NCBI GenBank assembly: GCA_959347315.1
Contig: OY365814.1
Location: 3,089,661 to 3,153,660 of the forward strand
Direction: 5' to 3'
DNA from: Bimastos eiseni
Taxonomy: Eukaryota > Annelida > Clitellata > Crassiclitellata > Lumbricidae
Length of the DNA: 64,000 bases
The position numbers were made by a program, and so were the translations under genes. The notes below the pieces were generated by a model. That model searched no databases, was not told the origin of the DNA, and saw only the letters and a list, made by a program, of their open reading frames with translations. Below, piece after piece: positions 1 to 11,459 of the stretch (positions are counted from its first letter, which is position 1; each line of letters starts with the position of its first letter).

Positions 1-2
1 AT

Positions 3-140
3 TTGTTGATAGCGGACAAATTGAAAGAAACCTTACCACCAGGTCCACTTCAGTTTGGGTTGTCTAAGGAAGAGACACAGTGTCAGGAAGCTAGTGTGAT
101 TACAGATCTAGCGGATATCCATGTAAACAATAAGATATAA
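3..140 (+). pseudogene. gag capsid C-terminal fragment of a Gmr1-like LTR retrotransposon
   Basis: The frame is open from the window edge to a TAA at 138-140. Its start resembles the end of a Gypsy-class capsid (LLIADKLKETLPPG...). The 5' LTR and most of gag lie outside the window. The frame then breaks, and the nucleocapsid motif resumes 90 bases later in another frame, so the copy is decayed. Assignment rests on the neighbouring pol domains. Confidence 0.5.
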
Positions 141-225
141 CCCGTCTGGTGTCAAAGAGAGAACAGAAGGAGCAACTGGGAGACAAGAGAATAGTAAGTC
201 GCCGAATCTGTATATAAGACCGGAA

Positions 226-504
226 GTGAATGAACAACGAGGTCCAGTAGTGAAACATTGCCATAATTGCGAATGGAGTAAACATATAGCAAATATTTGC
301 CAAAGTCCAAATTCAAAAGTACGCCATGATACGAAGGTTAATCAAATTCAAATAGCTAGAGATGTGGATAGTCAAGTGGAAGTTCAAGAAGGACAAGAAA
401 CAGAAGTAAAGTCAGTAATGAAATGTGGGATTCAAAAAAAAATTTTATGGCGACACCACAAAGTCAAGGAGAAATTGGAAAAACTGAAGAAAAGAAAATA
501 CTGA
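226..504 (+). pseudogene. gag nucleocapsid with CCHC zinc knuckle
   Basis: The 92-codon frame contains a CCHC zinc knuckle (C-x2-C-x4-H-x4-C, bases 259-300) followed by a basic, lysine-rich tail, as in retrotransposon nucleocapsids that bind RNA. The frame overlaps the protease frame by about 80 bases. The overlap holds a run of nine A (434-442) that includes an in-phase A AAA AAA at 435-441. This is discussed as a possible -1 frameshift site. Confidence 0.6.
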
Positions 505-905
505 AAAAGTCATGTCTCCAGTATGTTGAAGTTGAATTGCATGGAGCAATAGGAAAGCAACCGGTTAAGGTGAAGACGTTGATTGATTCTGGCACAGAAG
601 TTCCAATAATCAGTGAGAAATTGTTGGAAGGAATGGAAGTACAAGAAATGGGTAAAGCGAATTTGCAGTGTGTGACAGGAGATGCCATACCAGCGAAGTT
701 GGTCAAAGTTAATGTACGGTTATACATGTATGATGATCAATTGGAAGATGGAAAGTCGATACAAGGAAGTACGTGTTCGCTGACACCATATCCTACTTTG
801 ATGTGTGCAAGCATAGCAAACATGGGGAGTACGGACAAGTTTCTGTTACATCCAGATATAATAGCAGAACTGAGAGCAATTCCGCAGGTAAATATGAAAG
901 AGTAG
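423..905 (+). pseudogene. retropepsin-like protease domain of the LTR element
   Basis: An aspartic protease active site L-I-D-S-G-T-E-V lies at about 582-605 and is preceded by hydrophobic beta strands (YVEVELHGAIG), as in retropepsins that cleave Gag-Pol. The frame is -1 relative to the nucleocapsid frame. It ends at TAG 903-905, and the same frame stays open afterwards (918-1217), so this may be one mutated pol frame. The family is clear; the copy is probably dead. Confidence 0.7.
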
Positions 906-917
906 CCAGGAGAAACC

Positions 918-1217
918 ATGGTGAAAGTGAAGATGATGACAAGACAACAGAGTAAGAAGCAAGCAGTTGCAGAGGTCGAAGAAGAGAAGGAAACGGAAAG
1001 TGAAAGTGAAACAGAAATCGATGATGAATTACAATTAGAATTACAAGTAATACCATCCGATGGAATAACACCAGAAGAAACGAATAGACAAGCGATGGAC
1101 GCATGTGAGAATGAGGAAATTAATTATACAGATGGAAGCGATGACGATGAAGATGTGTTTTATCCAGAAGACATGGACATGTGGAGAGAAGAGATGCAGG
1201 AAAAACAAAAGTTTTAA
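918..1217 (+). pseudogene. acidic spacer between protease and integrase
   Basis: The frame is the same as the protease's, separated from it by one TAG codon. The product is dominated by Glu/Asp/Ser stretches and has no recognisable domain. The frame stops at 1215-1217. After another stop near 1266 the same frame resumes as the integrase N-terminus, consistent with a decaying single pol frame. Confidence 0.4.
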
Positions 1218-1313
1218 ATGAAAGAAGCAAAGAAGTTTGAGAGTCAACAGAAAGATGATGAATCATAGAAATCATGATGGCATTTAGCACAGGAGAGAGA
1301 GTCAAAGTTCAAA

Positions 1314-2493
1314 GTGAAGAACGACTTGTTACATCGAGAACACAAGATCTTGGATAAGGTAATATACCAGACAGTGTTACCGAAGGAGAGGAGAATTAAA
1401 GTGATGGAGTTAGCTCATGAATCAGCATTTGGTGGTCATCTAGGAGAAGAAAAGACAGGAGAAAGAATTGAATGGTCGTTTGCATGGCCAAAGATGCGAA
1501 GAGACATTGAAAAATTCTGTAAGTCAGAATTTCTCATGCGAGAAATGTCAATTAAAGAAAATAAGTTTGGTGATGGACAGGGTTCCAATTGTTGCAGTTC
1601 CAAGAGAAGAAGTGACTTTCATAAAAAATGACATTGGATGTGATTGGCCCAATCGTGCCTACGTCATCGGAAGGCCATAAGTATCGTTTGAGTATTGTGG
1701 ACTCTTGCACGCGCTGGCCGCAGCGTTCTTGTTGAAGATGTTAGCTGCAAAGGCTGTATGTGAAGCGTTGATGGAATTATTCTCAAATGTTGGAGTACCG
1801 TCAAGTACCACAAGCAACCACGGACAAAATTTTACAGCAAGTTTGACCAGAGAATTCTTATCATTGTTTGGATGTAGTCCAGTATTTGATACACCAGGTC
1901 ATCCGGAGGCTGCTGGATTAGCCGAGAGATGGAATCAAACTTTCAAAAAGATGATTCATAATGTCATCGTGGACAATCCAAGAAGATGGCATAAGATAGT
2001 TCCTTTTACTATATGGGCATTGCGTGACGTGTCAAATGCGACAACAGGAGTAGCACCTTATATGATGGTGTATGAAAAAATCCCGCGTGGTCCTCTTGCC
2101 ATTTTAAAGGAAAGTTGGACAAGAGAAATTAATTTACCACCTCACGTTGGAATTAAGCCAGAGAAACATCTCAAGGAACTTAGAGAGAACTTGGAAAAAG
2201 CCCTATTATATGCACAAACTCATGCAAGAGAGAAACAACTTCATTATACGAATCAGTACAACAATAGAGCAAAACATAAAGAGTTTACAGTTGGTGAACA
2301 GGTCATTGTATTGTATCCAACGTCAACAAACAAGTTATTATCTCAATGGCATGGTCCATGTACTATTATTGAGCGAAGATCAAGGTATTCTTATTTGGTG
2401 GATATGGGAAACGATGAAAGATTTGTACATGCAAATAAGACCAGAAAGTACATTACAACAGCATTGAGTTTGCAGCTTATCGAATTCCTTTGA
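1314..2493 (+). pseudogene. integrase (HHCC + DDE core + GPY module), frameshifted and catalytically altered
   Basis: Domain order is an HHCC zinc domain (AHESAFGGHLG near 1412, paired cysteines near 1525 split by a frameshift), a DDE core and a GPY/F module (QWHGPC near 2345). The first Asp is in LDVIGP near 1640, outside the main frame. The second Asp position reads T-S-N-H-G-Q-N-F near 1810, so the expected Asp is Asn. The Glu is in LAERWN near 1920. Core to module is open from 1705 to a stop near 2493. Integrase ends immediately before the reverse transcriptase, the reverse of normal Gypsy order. Confidence 0.8.
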
Positions 2494-2921
2494 TATACCG
2501 ACCTGAAGTTGAAAGGCAAATCAAAGAAATGTTACAAGAAGGGATAATTAAGCCTTCTTTAAGTCGCGTGGCATGTCCGTTGGTAATTGTCAAAAAGAAG
2601 GATGGATCATTACGACTGGCTTGTGATTATCGTTACATCAATTCTTTCACGGTTGATTGTAAATATCCGATGCCTATGGTGAAAGATGTTTTGCACAAAG
2701 TTGGGAAGTAAAACTTTATTTCCATTTTGGACTGTCAAGGTGCCTATTGGACATGTCCTGTGAAACCATCTGATCAATGGAAAACTGTTTTTGTTACACA
2801 CACTGGATTATATGCATTTACTTGTGTACCATTGGTTGTTTTATTATGTTATGATGATGGCCAGTCATTTAATTCACATTGTGGTAGCAATGATTTTGCT
2901 ATGGATACTGTGTTGACATAA
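2469..2921 (+). pseudogene. Gypsy-type reverse transcriptase N-terminal part, truncated
   Basis: The product matches the fingers and palm of Ty3/Gypsy RT: a segment ending EGIIKPS, then VIVKKKDGSLRLACDYRYIN, KYPMPMV and SILDCQGAYW. An in-frame TAA sits at 2709-2711. After about 2845 the family pattern is lost before the catalytic Y/F-x-D-D box, and no RNase H follows. The frame overlaps the integrase end in another phase. With the integrase upstream this is a Gmr1-like gene order. Confidence 0.8.
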
Positions 2922-3029
2922 TTGTACAATGTAGGAGTTGAATGTTCTATGAAACAATTTAGATCCAATGATAATCTAAAATTCACATTTATACCGACCA
3001 TAATCCCTTAAGTTAAGTCGTCTTAAATG

Positions 3030-3030
<1 letters not shown>

Positions 3031-3058
<28 letters not shown>
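3031..3058. repeat. (TA)n microsatellite
   Basis: About 13 perfect TA dinucleotides follow the RT remnant and may mark the break point of the LTR element. Confidence 0.95.
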
Positions 3059-3060
<2 letters not shown>

Positions 3061-3780
3061 TTAGTATAACGCGTGCACGCTGCGCCGATCGATTTGTAGG
3101 CGTAGGCTGCAGCCGCTGTATCGCACCTGTGGTGATGTCAGACTGCGCGCGAAATATGTAACGTTGCTGACTAGTAGTTTTTAGTTGTCGTGCGTTCAGT
3201 TTAGACCTCATGGAGTTATAGCATTGCGTGTTGTTCACGTTGATAATTGCAATTTGTGTTGGATGATATTTTTGGTTGAAAGGAATAAGAAAAGTTAAAA
3301 GAAATCGCAGTTGTTTCTCTAGATTAGATATATAGCTTAAACAGTCGATCGATAGTTAGGGAAGGAGGCGACATCTGAATGTTGGTCCGTTTGCTGGAGC
3401 GAGAGAAAGCGGACTGACAATTCTCTTAAATTAAGGTCCAAGTAATCGGTGTACAATAGCTTAAAGTTTTCAGAGCAATGGGTTTGGTGGATCGGAGATA
3501 TGATTACTATCTCCAGAATGCGCTAAGACTCAACTGCATGCATCTGCAATTCTGCTATCGTGGTTTACCCAGGTCTCCTTTAATAGTATCGTATCTTTAG
3601 ATTTTTTGCGATTCTCGCAGCATAGCTATTCAGAGGCGCTCACAGCACGAAAACAACGCAGATGCAGAAACGCCTTTACAGAGCGAGAAGCCAGTCATTA
3701 GTTTAGGACTTAGTCATAAAGGAGTAGTAGAGTCACTGAATTACTGAACCTAAAAAATTGTAACAAGCTGAAAATAAGCA
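3059..3780. other. no gene seen; possible LTR or flank
   Basis: No open frame matches a known protein. The block could hold part of a 3' LTR, but with no second LTR in the window it cannot be delimited. A segment near 3628 (TTCAGAGGCGCTC) recurs near 50510, suggesting a dispersed repeat. Confidence 0.4.
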
Positions 3781-4690
3781 AATTGTGACTGTCTTATATT
3801 GTAATACACCCCAGTGAAGATAGCCAAAAATTGGGCCACCGGGCCCCATTTTGGGGGCCTAGTTCCAATGTGACCACCTTTTTCATGATTAAATAACATT
3901 TAATCTATTGTAGAGGAACTGTATTGGGCCTTGAACCTAAAAATTAAAATTAAAAGAATTGTTATAACATTATATTGTATACCACAGAAGTCCCTGACAG
4001 TACCTTAGTCCAAGATGGCCCTCAAAATTAAAGATGGACGCCTAAAAAGTAAACAGTCACAACAGTATAGGAAATCTAGCTCAATGATGGCATATCAACC
4101 TGGTCAAAATTGCTTTAGAAGCTGTTTAAACAGTTTAATCATTGGCAATCATTGTTGAATAACATGGAAAATCCCACAATATCTGACCACGAGCCGTGGT
4201 CACCCCAAAAAGGAACTTCAAAATTGGCCCATAGGTCAACATTATGTACAGGAGATGGTCATATCTCAGCCAAATATGATTCCATTTGGGTGATTTCTTT
4301 GCCATTTAGCTCAGACCAGCAAAGGCTTCAGTTGAGAAGAGTTAGCATTATATTTGTCCATATAATACAAGGTCATTTCAAGGTCGAAAGGTTAAAATAA
4401 TGGGAAAATGGCCATAACTCAGCCAAATATTGCTCTATTTGAGTGACTCTTTTATCTGTCTTTTATCTGTTAGCTCAATTTGGCAATGGCTACATTCGAC
4501 CACACCTAGTAGTCAAAGGCCAACACGATACAAGGTCATTTAAAAGTCAAAAGGTTAAAATAATTGGAAAATGGCCGTAACCCAGTGAACCATAATTCTA
4601 TTTGGGGATTCTTTTATAGACCTGTTAGCTCAGATCGGCAAGGGCTACCATCGAGAAGACCTAGTAGTCAAAAAGCTACCATAATAGCAG
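3781..4690. repeat. diverged tandem units of about 150 bp
   Basis: At least three diverged units (about 4245-4400, 4400-4560, 4560-4690) share the order AAGGTCATTT, AAAGGTTAAAATAAT, GGAAAATGGCC, a Y-rich segment ending CTTTTAT, and TTAGCTCA. The stretch 3781-4245 has weaker similar motifs. Short open frames here are not conserved between units, so it is non-coding. Confidence 0.7.
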
Positions 4691-4749
4691 CGGGCATTTT
4701 ATGGAAAAACACAAGCCATATTCACACACCGTACTCATTTGATGGTTAA

Positions 4750-5410
4750 AATAAATTTCGCAATTTAAATTAATTAGAACGGGAAGTGTCGATGGCCAAG
4801 AAGTGACTAAACTTAGAGACCTAAGTATTGAGATTGATTTTGCCACTGATGTAGAAGAGAGCACTGCTCAGGCGGTGGATGACAACTGGGTGGTAACCAA
4901 TCAAACAAATCTAACAAATGCAGTGGAATAACCTTGAGAGAAGAAAGGAAAGACTTGATTACATACGACACGTGGCAATTGATACCGTGGAAGCATCTGG
5001 CCAGAGCAGCACAAGCGCCTGCAGAAGGAACGCATAGCTTAACTGAGACATGAACACCAGTAGTGAGCTGATGAAAAGGCCAGAAATGTCTGAAATCATC
5101 CTGGCAAAGAAGGTCCGGCTATTGAAACACTGGTGTTGCAAGGAGAATCAGGATCATACGAGCAATGATTTCCTGCCCTGCAAGGGGTTGGAAAATACTA
5201 GTTGGATGCCCTCGTCCCACGTGTACATGACGGTGAAAGCCGACCTGCGCCCCTTGGACTATTCGCTGCAGACGACCTGGTGACTTGCACAGAACAGACA
5301 TGGTTGGTTGAATGTTGTGGAAAGAGCAATGCTCCAGACGGGATGATGATGATACAGATGATGATGATGATACATTAATTGAGTGCATAATACATATTTC
5401 AATAAAGTGT
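4750..5410. other. unassigned degenerate block with GAT microsatellite
   Basis: Short broken plus-strand frames (one at 5050-5283) match nothing I recognise. A GAT/ATG trinucleotide tract lies at about 5341-5372. It may be an old transposon coding remnant. Confidence 0.3.
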
Positions 5411-5449
5411 TTTTATAGAATTAAGGCAAAAGTCAAAGAGTAGCAGAAT

Positions 5450-6510
5450 TGACCAACCGCTACCCTTGTCCACTTTTTCATCGCAGCTCGACTAGATTAC
5501 TGTTGCTCGCCCAATAATAATACTATTAATATTAATATTAATAATAATGATGCACTCAAGGTAGAGCAGCAGATAATAATAATAAAAATAATGACGACGA
5601 TTTATAAGGCGCCGCAAACTCGGCCACATACCTAACAATCCTATAGGAAATCAGCCGGAGGGATAAGCCTTATAGAAAAAGTACGACTTCAATTTCGTTT
5701 TAAAGGAATCCACATAATCGGTGTCAATGTAGGCCTTCCAGCTGGGTGGATGCGGTGCCTGGACAGGGTTCTGTGTTTTGCTTTGCACATGTCTTGTCGG
5801 GTGCATTTAGAAAATTTATGATGTCTCTGGCTATATGCTGGAAGTGCTCCACTGGCGGCTCCTCCTCCTCCTCCAGTACCGAATCACGCACCGTATCATC
5901 GATTTGGTCTGGCGGTCTTGCTGGGTCTAGCCCCTGCCTGTCTTTGTGATATCTGCTATTCTGCTTTGAGTGCATCAAATCAGCGCCTTACTGATCGAGC
6001 GAGACCTACCCATCGTCCCATTTGCCCGAACCACTACTAAAAAAGATCGTGCCTTCTGAGTATTTGGCCCCTCGCTCTGGAACACGCTCCGGTTGACGTT
6101 GCGCTTTGGCGGACCCGTGCGTAGTGAATCGTCAAAAACCGAATCCCCGAAGCTGATTTCCTCGGTAGGGCCTATCCTCGAAAACGAAGCTGGTTTGATG
6201 AAAAGGATTCTGCTTAAAAGGAAGCTGGATCAATGAAAATAATTTATGCAGAAGCAGGTTTGATGAAAGAATTGCGCTGTTTTGAGACCATTCAGTGTCT
6301 TTCAACAGTAGGCCTACATTGCTGATTTCGGGGAATGGGACATTTTGCAGTTTCATCGTTTTCGAGGATTCGGGTTGCGATGATTTGTGTTGATCCCCGC
6401 TTGACCCCAGACGACGCTTGTCAAGTTGCCACCAGGGTCCACTCAGACTTTTTTATAGTGGTCTTAAAACTGTTCTTCTGAGTAGTAGCCTTGAAGGGGC
6501 GCTATATAAA
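5450..6510 (+). pseudogene. L2/CR1-like LINE 3' remnant
   Basis: Two diagnostic plus-strand segments survive: FIAARLDYC near 5480, typical of the L2/CR1 RT C-terminus, and a terminal segment near 5995-6115 with GPSLWNTL (family pattern aP.lWN.LP). The 3' end carries GGCGCTATATAAAT near 6486, the usual L2/CR1 3' signature. The copy is broken by an AT/TAA-rich tract near 5515-5600, an unassigned segment and a minisatellite insert at 6165-6385. Confidence 0.55.
6165..6385. repeat. 35-bp-family minisatellite bounded by short inverted repeats, inside a LINE remnant
   Basis: Three or four degenerate units of the form GAAGCTGGTTTGATGAAAAG lie between CCTCGAAAACGA (near 6176) and its complement TCGTTTTCGAGG (near 6357). 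The same unit recurs in gene A introns and at 38.6-39.7 kb. The inverted ends suggest it was carried in by a hairpin-type element. Confidence 0.6.
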
Positions 6511-6529
6511 TCTTCGCAATGAATGAATA

Positions 6530-7320
6530 ATTGCTACATATAAGGCACGCTGAGTCTTGCAAGTTGCCGGCTCTTATGCTCGGCCATTTTACTAGGCAGG
6601 CTAGATAGGTCTATATCAACGCAAAAATAAAGATAATCGATACAAACTCATAGTAATCATTTACCTAAAAATAAATAATCCTAGATTTTAAAAATAAAGC
6701 AAGAGATTTGTGCAATTTCATAGAAAATTATTTTAAAATAACAACTTCCGATCAAAACTAGTAAAACATCAACATGCCGATTTACACACGCTTTTAGGCT
6801 AGGAATTGACCCATAATGTCCCATTACGCCAAGAAAATAATCCGTCGTTTGTTACATTCGTACAAAGATAATAATGTACTTTTTCTTACTATCTTGTTTT
6901 GCAAATACAACTTATAATTCTAAATCTATTTCTTATAAAACTAGCTCGTTACAATTTTTTTAGGTACATCTTACGACAAAATATAGTGCTACCCGTCTAA
7001 AGGTCATTCCAGGTAGATGGACCAACGACAGCAAATGACCGGTGTTGGGCCAAGGTAGTCTTAGTCCTGTGAACAAAAAGATCCACACTATCGACAGAGC
7101 GCAAGGAACGAGTTGAAGTTGCAGAAAATGGCTGGCTTTAGAAACAGTCAGAGAGATAAATACCAAGCAATGCCTATCTGGGTTTTGGAAACTAGAATGA
7201 GGATCTTGTAATGGCCACGCGCAGGGAAAGGAAGTCGAAGCAATATTTCAAGCACATAAGCTTATGTAGATTATAGAGATATATGGACGTGTAGTCACAA
7301 GTTTTCGGTGATAGTCAACC
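6530..7320. other. no feature recognised
   Basis: AT-rich sequence with no convincing coding frame or repeat apart from one TAGGCCTA-like site nearby. Confidence 0.5.
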
Positions 7321-7325
7321 CACAT

Positions 7326-7396
7326 AGAGTTTAATTAGAGGCAGGGGCTTCTATCCTCAGAGTTTAATTAGAGGCAGGGGCTTCTATCCTCCCCTA
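7326..7396. repeat. two-copy tandem duplication
   Basis: A unit of about 35-40 bases (AGAGTTTAATTAGAGGCAGG, then GGCTTCTATCCTC) occurs twice in a row with no visible mismatch, so the duplication is recent. Confidence 0.9.
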
Positions 7397-7429
7397 GAGT
7401 GATGGAATTCCCTCCCTCTGTCAAGTCAT

Positions 7430-8500
7430 GAGTAAACACAGATTGTGTCACAGATAACTCCTGTATCAGATAACGACTATGCATAACTTCAGACACTGCA
7501 TCATCTAAAAAAAATTACAATGGTCATGTTACTTAGCTAAAATACAATAGCATTGTTACGTAAAATAGTAGGCAACAGTATGTAGCATTTCTATTGTAAG
7601 TAACATTGCTACCATAGACGTCATTCTTTTTCGGCTGAAATAATTCGTTTTAGTGCATTCACACAATCATCGCACCTGGTTGACCGCTGGCGACTTTTGA
7701 TGATGCGTACCTTACCGTTCCAAGGAACAGCTGGTCACTGGTAAGGCGACTAAGATCCAGTTCAACTTCAGAATGTTAACAGGATATTCAGATGGCTGAG
7801 ACCAGTGTTTTTTCTGGCGGAACGCGCCGGGTGTTCCGGCGCCTCTTTCAATTAGGGGCCTACTGATAACATAGTAGTTGTGCAAAATCTTTGGAATTTT
7901 ATATATAAAACTTTAGAATTTAACTTTTTCACATTATAAATTTATGAGTTAGTATGTGCATAGAGTTGCATGATGTCATTGACTGTGACACGTTATCCTC
8001 TTTGGAGGTTGTTGCCTTGTTGGTAGCAAACAATGACATTACTGTCAACAATGCCATTGCGTCATCGTCGAATCTATCTCGCAGCTGCATGCATATCTGA
8101 TCCAGTACTGGTCAGGAACGCACGTGTGTAGCCGAACTCTTAAGTATCTTATACGAGTTTCATCGCTGTAAACCTCTCAATCAATCATGAGATTCTTTTT
8201 TCTTACTTCGTCATTCTGTCTATGGTAGCTACTCTCTGTGAATCAATAATAAATTCACAAAGCCGCATTCCTGAATGGTCTTCAGCAATTATATTGCTTA
8301 TTTCCGGAGTAAACCCTGCCACCCATTCTGACAATCGCCTGTCTTCATCTCAGAGAGGATGGTGTCCATAGTCGTCCATTTCCACGTAGTGACCTAGCAA
8401 CACCGTGCTTCCTTCTTGCAATAGCATTAATAAAACACTTCTTCTGCTACTTCATGAGACCAACAACTTGCTCTAGTATCAAGACCTTCATGATCGACAA
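7430..8500 (+). mobile_element. dispersed repeat, copy 1 (inverted copy at 36.5-37.8 kb)
   Basis: Blocks at about 7495-7810 and 7965-8500 are homologous to the reverse complement of 36470-37800. Shared landmarks are GGTTGACCG, TCAAGGAACAGCTGG on the complement, ATGTCATTGACTGTGA, and the terminal TATCAAGACCTTCATGATCG (near 8476 here). The stretch 7805-7960 starts CAGTGTTTTTTCTGGCGG and is absent from the other copy; it looks like a nested hAT-type insertion. Broken minus-strand frames look transposase-like, but the superfamily is not determined. Confidence 0.55.
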
Positions 8501-9150
8501 AACGTCGCGTGAAAATTATCTTATCGTATCTCCACTTTTTAACGAAAATGCGTTTAGAGTTTATATGTAGAAGGCAATCTGTTTTCTTTCTTCAGTGTAA
8601 ATAATTAAGATACGACATGTCGTTTTAAAGATATTCATCAAAAGTAACTGTCGTGTCTCCTGCTTCTAGACGCCACTTACCGTACCTCCAGAGTTGTATG
8701 GAGTTTGCACGGTGTAATTTGGAGATAGGCCAAGATAATTCTCACGCGACAATATTATAAGTTGTTATATGCCTACATAATAAAAATTTATTATGGGCAT
8801 ATAGAAAGATCATTGCCTTCTTTTTACCGGTGATATAAGCACGACCGACCATTCTCGCGAAAAACGCTGTACTAGTTGTTCTGTAGTATCAAGATTAAAC
8901 CGTCAATTAATCGAATCAATAATTTATTTAAATATAACTTAATTAATTGATTAATTTACTTTATTTATTTATTATCCTCCCAGATCACTGAATATTATCC
9001 CCCATGGAAGAATTGGAAGCTGTCTGCTTCCACGAATATGCCTGTAGAAACCTCTGATTAGAGTTTTTAAAGTTTAAACCTATAGAGTTCATAAACGCAA
9101 ATATTTATTGAAAACTAACAAATACAGAGTCATAAGGGCGTATATACAAA
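8500..9150. other. no feature recognised
   Basis: AT-rich non-coding sequence, with a short TTAATTGATTAATT-type low-complexity stretch near 8900-8970. Confidence 0.4.
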
Positions 9151-9153
9151 GCT

Positions 9154-9420
9154 AAATGAAAGTTTGTGGAACATAGAAATAACGTTGACTACTTAAAAGG
9201 AATTTAAGACAAGGCCCGCAGATAAGTTGTTCAATTCCAGTCACCTCCTGGAAGAATGCTGCTTTCTGATTATTGCAATCGTTTTGGAGTGCTGAGAGGA
9301 ACTTCCACATTGTAGTATGGCTGCATTGGACTAGCGTCTGAAGTCTGTGGTGCCATCCTTCCACGGTGTTAGTCGTTCGTGCTATTCCCTCTGCAGCCGC
9401 ATCGCGCTGATTTCACAGTT
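9154..9420 (-). pseudogene. MULE-like transposase C-terminal fragment
   Basis: The minus-strand frame reads ARTTNTVEGWHHRLQTLVQC, then SHTTMWKFLSALQNDC. This matches the N-N/T-x-V-E-G-W-H and W-K-F-L signature found near the C-terminus of many MULE-type transposases and related domesticated proteins. Nothing upstream or downstream continues the protein, and no terminal inverted repeats were found. It is an isolated fossil. Confidence 0.55.
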
Positions 9421-9599
9421 CGATGTCGAAGATCGGTAGTTCAAAATTTGTGCCACGACCTACGCTAAACCCATAATTTATCTTACAAATATTTGCGCTA
9501 AAATTATGACCGGTCATCCACTAATTATTATTGAATTTACCTCACAAAACCGTGAGTCACTAATTTGATCTACTAATGATAGGCCTATACATATCTGAA

Positions 9600-9710
9600 C
9601 ATATGACCATTCGTCCCTATGATCAATCGTCCCTTTGGCCAATCGACCTATGACCATTCGTCCCTATGACCAATCGATCTATGACCGATCGTCCGGATAC
9701 CATATCAATC
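9600..9710. repeat. short tandem repeat (ATGACCATTCGTCCCT-type)
   Basis: Four to five imperfect units of about 15-25 bases alternate ATGACCATTCGTCC and TGACCAATCG. There is no coding meaning. Confidence 0.7.
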
Positions 9711-9829
9711 CAACCACCCGTTGCCGCGAGTTAGAGATATCCTTAATAATCACCCCGAAACTGATCAAGTTTAAGCCGTCGAATAAGGAACCCCCTCAAT
9801 TTGTTAAAGGCAGTCATTAATGACGAGCT

Positions 9830-11450
9830 AAGATTGACGATAGATCAGATCGAACCATTTACCTTGATATCCCACGAGGACTTTAATCCCCAGCCCAGTT
9901 AAGCGCTTTCGATAATTATTAAGCTAGGCATTAAATCATGCGATCAACTTGTGGTACTCCGAACATTTTATGAGTCAGAGACGTCAGCCTTGATTTCCAA
10001 AATACACAAATTATACTAACCTTGATTGACCTATATTTATTTCCATTATGTCACACAACCTTAAAGGCATTTATACATGAGACCATAAAGAAACGTTCTA
10101 AGGCGTCTGCATCAAGAATTTCAACAAAATAATTTCCTGTGTTGTCATGGTAAACATACTTAATAGCCATGCACAGTAGCAACTCCTAATAAATTTCAAT
10201 TGATTTCTTTTCGTATCTTGATTCGTTTAGCTGTAATTGCACATTTTCAGATCTCGATTGTCTTCGGCAAAATGCAATATTTGCTTTTAACTTAAGGAAC
10301 ATAGATGCGACAGTAAAGAAGACACTGTCATATATAAGATTTTATGACATATGTAACTTACTGCTAGTGGTACAGCTGTCTTCTGCTTCCAATACCTTGC
10401 TTATTACGTGTAGTAGCATTAAATACACTTGGATTAGATGTGGGCTGATCCCATCTACATAAATGATTGTAGTCACAATTATGGTGTCCAGAACTCGAGA
10501 AGACAAATTCCGCTTGAATATTTTTCTATGTCAATAATTGTAATCATAAGTTCATACCTTGAAGAATATCAGTATGAACATTTCATGATACTTGGTCGAG
10601 AAATATAATTTAGGGAATATGTACAGAGCATTAATGCACCGATGCAGCGTTGACGCCTCTTCAGCTACAACGTACTGCAACGATGAATCGATGACTTACA
10701 TCAAGTGAAGTGCATTCTATGCTTGAACGATGCGATAAATGAAAGCACGAATCGAAGAGGATGACGCAATACTGCATTAGGGTTATCAAGAGTGCTTTAG
10801 CTAGCATTGGCAAGGTTCAGCCATAGACCAGGCAAACATGTATATACATGTATTCATGCGTTAGTGTGTATAAAATGAAATATCATATTGAAAGCAGCTG
10901 TCATTTTTTAACTAAACAAAGATTCATTCTAAGTTGAAGTTTGATACAGAAGAAATGATGCGAGCCACTAAAGAGAAACACTTGCAGTAGCAGATGTGCA
11001 CGTGCAGCAACTTTCCCTTTACTTAAAACGTTGGATCGATATGCAAGTTCAATTTCAATTCAGTTCAATGATCGTTTAATGAGAAGTTCAAAATGTCACA
11101 ACCGCTACTAAGTTTACAATTACATTCAATCTAGTACAACCATATATGCACACCTACATGTATAATTATATCGTATGCAGGCCTATCAACCGTAAAATGC
11201 ATACACCTATAATTATTTATATATTTATTCAGACCCGGCATTCCAGTCAACATTAGAGTCATTTTTACTTGTTCACAGTATCTATCCTATCTCAGTAAAT
11301 ATTCTTGTAGAGTAGACGTGACATACATGTAAAATTTCGATCATTTTTAGTTGGCAAGGTGCACCCATGCGGCCTGCTTCTTAAATTGTAGTTGCTTTTC
11401 CTAGCTAGTGGAAGGAGCTTTCTTAGCACATGATTGATATCAGTTGTACG
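9830..11450. other. no gene recognised
   Basis: About 1.6 kb of AT-rich sequence with no long open frame, no clear repeat and no RNA gene visible. The small frame at 9635-9820 begins in the tandem repeat and is rejected as a gene. Confidence 0.4.
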
Positions 11451-11459
11451 GCCTTAAAC

